This document shows positions 61,853 to 64,000 of a DNA stretch of 64,000 nucleotides, in pieces. This DNA comes from Desulfatibacillum aliphaticivorans DSM 15576 (lineage in GTDB: Bacteria; Desulfobacterota; Desulfobacteria; Desulfobacterales; Desulfatibacillaceae). The translations under genes were made by a program, and so were the position numbers. The notes beneath the pieces are model-generated. The model saw nothing but the letters and a program-made list of their open reading frames with translations. It did not search any database and was not told where the DNA came from. The stretch covers positions 111,814 through 175,813 of the forward strand of contig NZ_AUCT01000017.1 in NCBI RefSeq assembly GCF_000429905.1, given 5' to 3'. Position 1 is the first letter of the stretch. The number at the start of each line of letters is the position of its first letter.

Positions 61853-63259
61853 ATGGAAAGATTTATGGATTTACGAAAGTTGTTTTATCCCGAAAAAATC
61901 GCCGTCGTAGGCGCTTCTCCTGGATTTGACGGCGGAAAGATGCCGTTTTTTCAATTTTTGCAGTTCATGGAATATAAAGGGGCCTTGTATCCGGTCAATC
62001 CGGCCCACGCGGAAATCTCCGGGGTAAAGGCTTATCCCTCTTTGGACGACGTTCCCGAGACCGTGGATCTGGTGATCGCCCAGATTCCGGCCCGCTTCGC
62101 CATAGACACGGTCAAGGCGGCGGGGAGGAACGGGGCGCCCTTCGTGCATTTTTTCACCTCGGGGTTTTCCGAAGTGGGCAATATGGAGTTGGAAAAGGAA
62201 CTGGTGGAAACCGCCCGGGCGTCCAACGTGCGCTTGGTGGGGCCCAACTGCATAGGCGTTCTGTGCGCCGAATCCCGCATTACCTTTAACATGGAGTTCA
62301 AACCCAACGGAAAGGGCAACGTGGGTTTTTTAGGCCAGTCCGGCGGGGTGAGCGACAACTTCGTGCGCATGTCCGGCTCCCGTAAGATCCGGCTGAACAA
62401 GGCCGTCTCCTACGGCAATCAGGCGGACCTGAAATTAGAGGATTTTTTGGCCTATTTCGCCGAAGACCCGGAAATCGAGGCGGCGGCGATTTATGTGGAA
62501 GACGTGAAAAACGGCCCCGCCTTTTTGGACGCCCTGGGCAAGACAACGGCCTCCAAGCCGGTGATTCTGCTTAAAGGCGGCAGCACCCAGCGCGGCGCCA
62601 AGGCGGCGGCCAGTCATACGGGCGCCATGGCCGGGGATTTTAAAATCTTTTCTTCGGCCGTGAACCAAAAGGGCGGCATCATTGTGGACACCTTCGAGCA
62701 GATGATGGACCTCATGATGCTGGCCACTTCCACCCGCTTGCCCAGAGGAAACCGGGTGGGCTTTCTGGGCGCCGGGGGCGGAACCTCCGTATGCTTTACG
62801 GACCTGGCCGCCAAAGCCGGGCTGGAAATGCCCGTGCTTGCCCAGGCCGTCCAGGATCGCATCAGCGAGAAAATCCCCAACGTAAACACCTCCACGGCCA
62901 ACCCCGTGGACCTGGGCGCGTTCGGATTCGACTTTTCCATCATGGCCCACACCATGCTGGCCATGGATCAGGACGAGAACATCGACGTGATCATGCCGTA
63001 TTTCTCCCTGGATTTCATTACGTCCTTTGCGCCGCACATGGCCTCCAGCGGGCCGGAAATCATCCTGGAGACGGTGGCGAAAATGAAAAAGCCGGTGATC
63101 CCCATTTTATCCAAGTTCGCGGAAGACGTCCTGGAAATGGAAAAGGTCCGCATCGAGATGTTCTCCCGGTTCCGGGAAGGGGGGCTGGCCGTCTTCAACA
63201 CCATTCAGGATTGCGTGAACGCCGCTTCCGCCATCCTCACGTGGAGCAATGGCCGGTAA
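61853..63259 (+). CDS. NDP-forming acyl-CoA synthetase-like protein (CoA-binding + ligase-like domains)
   Basis: 468 residues. CoA-binding Rossmann domain at the N-terminus (IAVVGASPGFDGGKMPFFQF, ALYPVNPAHAEISGVKAYPS). Ligase-CoA domain in the middle: GPNCIGVLCAESRITFN, GFLGQSGGVSDNFVRM, with the phospho-His candidate in AAASHTGAMAGDFKIF. It corresponds to the alpha half of ADP-forming acetyl-CoA synthetase; the ATP-grasp beta half is absent and not nearby. May convert an acyl-CoA to acid plus ATP with a separate beta subunit. The start is uncertain between 61853 and 61865. Confidence 0.85.
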   Translation: MERFMDLRKLFYPEKIAVVGASPGFDGGKMPFFQFLQFMEYKGALYPVNPAHAEISGVKAYPSLDDVPETVDLVIAQIPARFAIDTVKAAGRNGAPFVHFFTSGFSEVGNMELEKELVETARASNVRLVGPNCIGVLCAESRITFNMEFKPNGKGNVGFLGQSGGVSDNFVRMSGSRKIRLNKAVSYGNQADLKLEDFLAYFAEDPEIEAAAIYVEDVKNGPAFLDALGKTTASKPVILLKGGSTQRGAKAAASHTGAMAGDFKIFSSAVNQKGGIIVDTFEQMMDLMMLATSTRLPRGNRVGFLGAGGGTSVCFTDLAAKAGLEMPVLAQAVQDRISEKIPNVNTSTANPVDLGAFGFDFSIMAHTMLAMDQDENIDVIMPYFSLDFITSFAPHMASSGPEIILETVAKMKKPVIPILSKFAEDVLEMEKVRIEMFSRFREGGLAVFNTIQDCVNAASAILTWSNGR

Positions 63260-63785
63260 GCCGAAAGCGCCGGGGGCGGTTCCCGTCATTCCCTGGGCGG
63301 ATCTCCGCGAGTGGGAGGAAGCCAACGCCGCCCTGCGCTTTATCATAAAAAAGCACGGCCCCGCGTTAAGCGGGGCCAAAGCCCATTCCGCCGAAATTCG
63401 CCGCCTCCTGGAATCCACCGCCCCCCAAACCCAGGATCTCTGCCTGAAAACCTGCCCCCATTGCCCGGACCCGTGCTGCACTCACGCCAAGGTGTGGCTG
63501 GATTTTCCGGACCTGCTGTTTCTGCATCTGGAGGGAATTCCCGCCCCTCCAAGGCAGTTGCGATCCGACATGGAAGGGCCGTGCGTTTTTTTAGGGCGAA
63601 GGGGATGCACCCTGGATCGTTTGTCCCGTCCCTTTGTGTGCTTTTGGTATTTCTGCCCGCCCCAGACCCTGCGCCTTTCCCGCGCGCCCGGCCACATAAA
63701 GCAAACCCTGGAAGCCGCCGTCTCCTCCATCAAGCGCCGCCGCAAAGCCATGGAAGAGGAATTCATCCTTATTTGTTTGGGATGA
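63249..63785 (+). CDS. YkgJ-type Cys-cluster protein
   Basis: 178 residues; the start overlaps the previous stop by 11 bp. Cys cluster CLKTCPHCPDPCC at ~65-77, then GPCVFLGRRGCTLDRLSRPF and VCFWYFCPP, the order expected of the YkgJ zinc/iron-chelating family. Function unknown. Co-transcribed with the CoA-ligase-like gene. Confidence 0.8.
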   Translation: MAGKPKAPGAVPVIPWADLREWEEANAALRFIIKKHGPALSGAKAHSAEIRRLLESTAPQTQDLCLKTCPHCPDPCCTHAKVWLDFPDLLFLHLEGIPAPPRQLRSDMEGPCVFLGRRGCTLDRLSRPFVCFWYFCPPQTLRLSRAPGHIKQTLEAAVSSIKRRRKAMEEEFILICLG

Positions 63786-63986
63786 TTTTTTTTGCGAAAA
63801 CTGGAGGGCGATGTTTGGTTCGAAACTTTATCAAATCAATCTGTTTAATCGGGATAAGACGTAGATATTATGGGTAATACGGGCGGCGATTCAGGCCAAG
63901 GGGGTTGACCCGCTCCTTGAAACCGTGGGTTAAGTAATTGGAAGCTGGTAGTTTTCAATCACTCAGAGCCACATCAAGGAGGGGTC
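63786..63986. other. Intergenic region upstream of the last gene
   Basis: About 200 bp, probably holding the promoter of the gene at 63987. No strong hairpin or coding frame seen. Confidence 0.35.
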
Positions 63987-64000
63987 ATGAACAAGGTACT
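63987..64000 (+). CDS. Start of a gene cut by the window edge
   Basis: ATG AAC AAG GTA follows AAGGAGGGG at 5-nt spacing, a very good ribosome site. Only four codons are visible, so the product is unknown. Confidence 0.55.

Overview
The window is Gram-negative chromosome of moderate GC. It carries lipoproteins, beta-barrel porins, FtsEX with an EnvC-like partner, and no plasmid or phage backbone. The mix suggests a sulfate-reducing Desulfobacterota: a trmD operon carrying a second SPOUT methyltransferase, a DUF362 ferredoxin protein, a carboxynorspermidine-type polyamine pathway, three large tandem porin-like genes, and REC/HD-GYP and Wsp-like signalling genes. A relative of Desulfatibacillum is my best guess; it is inferred from gene content and not proved.

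Layout. 1-8.2 kb holds a truncated cobalamin adenosyltransferase, a DUF362/ferredoxin protein, a receiver protein fused to a degenerate histidine-kinase core, a Cys-rich protein of unknown role, a large lipoprotein, a DUF2804 protein and a GNAT acetyltransferase. 8.3-13.6 kb is one minus-strand envelope operon: ftsE, ftsX, an EnvC-like degenerate LytM protein, a CtpA protease and a divergent polysaccharide deacetylase. 13.9-16.2 kb carries pyrE, miaA and a TetR regulator with a clear promoter and operator. 16.4-24.3 kb is a long minus-strand translation operon (ffh, rpsP, khpA, rimM, trmD, SPOUT methyltransferase, rplS, rnhB, yraN, rsmI), followed closely by a fadD-type acyl-CoA ligase. 24.5-27.3 kb has rlmN, a PP-loop thiolation-type protein and nth.

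27.4-33.0 kb contains three tandem outer-membrane porin paralogues, each a separate unit with its own strong terminator. 33-45 kb holds an FG-GAP-like repeat protein, the polyamine genes (carboxynorspermidine dehydrogenase and decarboxylase), a GT-C-like membrane protein, ridA, a TetR/penicillin-acylase pair and a secreted M14 carboxypeptidase. 45.7-55.6 kb is a complete Wsp-type chemosensory operon (CheW, CheR-TPR, CheW, MCP, CheA-REC, CheB). Its output is a REC-HD-GYP protein, which predicts c-di-GMP degradation where classical Wsp makes c-di-GMP.

55.9-61.5 kb is the most striking part: a minus-strand operon encoding ten RebB-family ('killing trait', R-body) proteins plus three proteins I do not recognise. 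R-bodies are coiled protein ribbons that can extend explosively. Seven of the Reb proteins are typical ~90-residue copies in tandem, in two subclasses with co-varying residues. Three are divergent: one appears to start at an ATT codon and one has a long charged, His-rich tail. The operon is preceded by a candidate promoter with an operator-like palindrome. 61.9-63.8 kb has an NDP-forming acyl-CoA synthetase-like protein and a YkgJ-type Cys-cluster protein. The window ends 14 nt into another gene. No tRNA, rRNA, CRISPR array, transposase or phage gene was seen.
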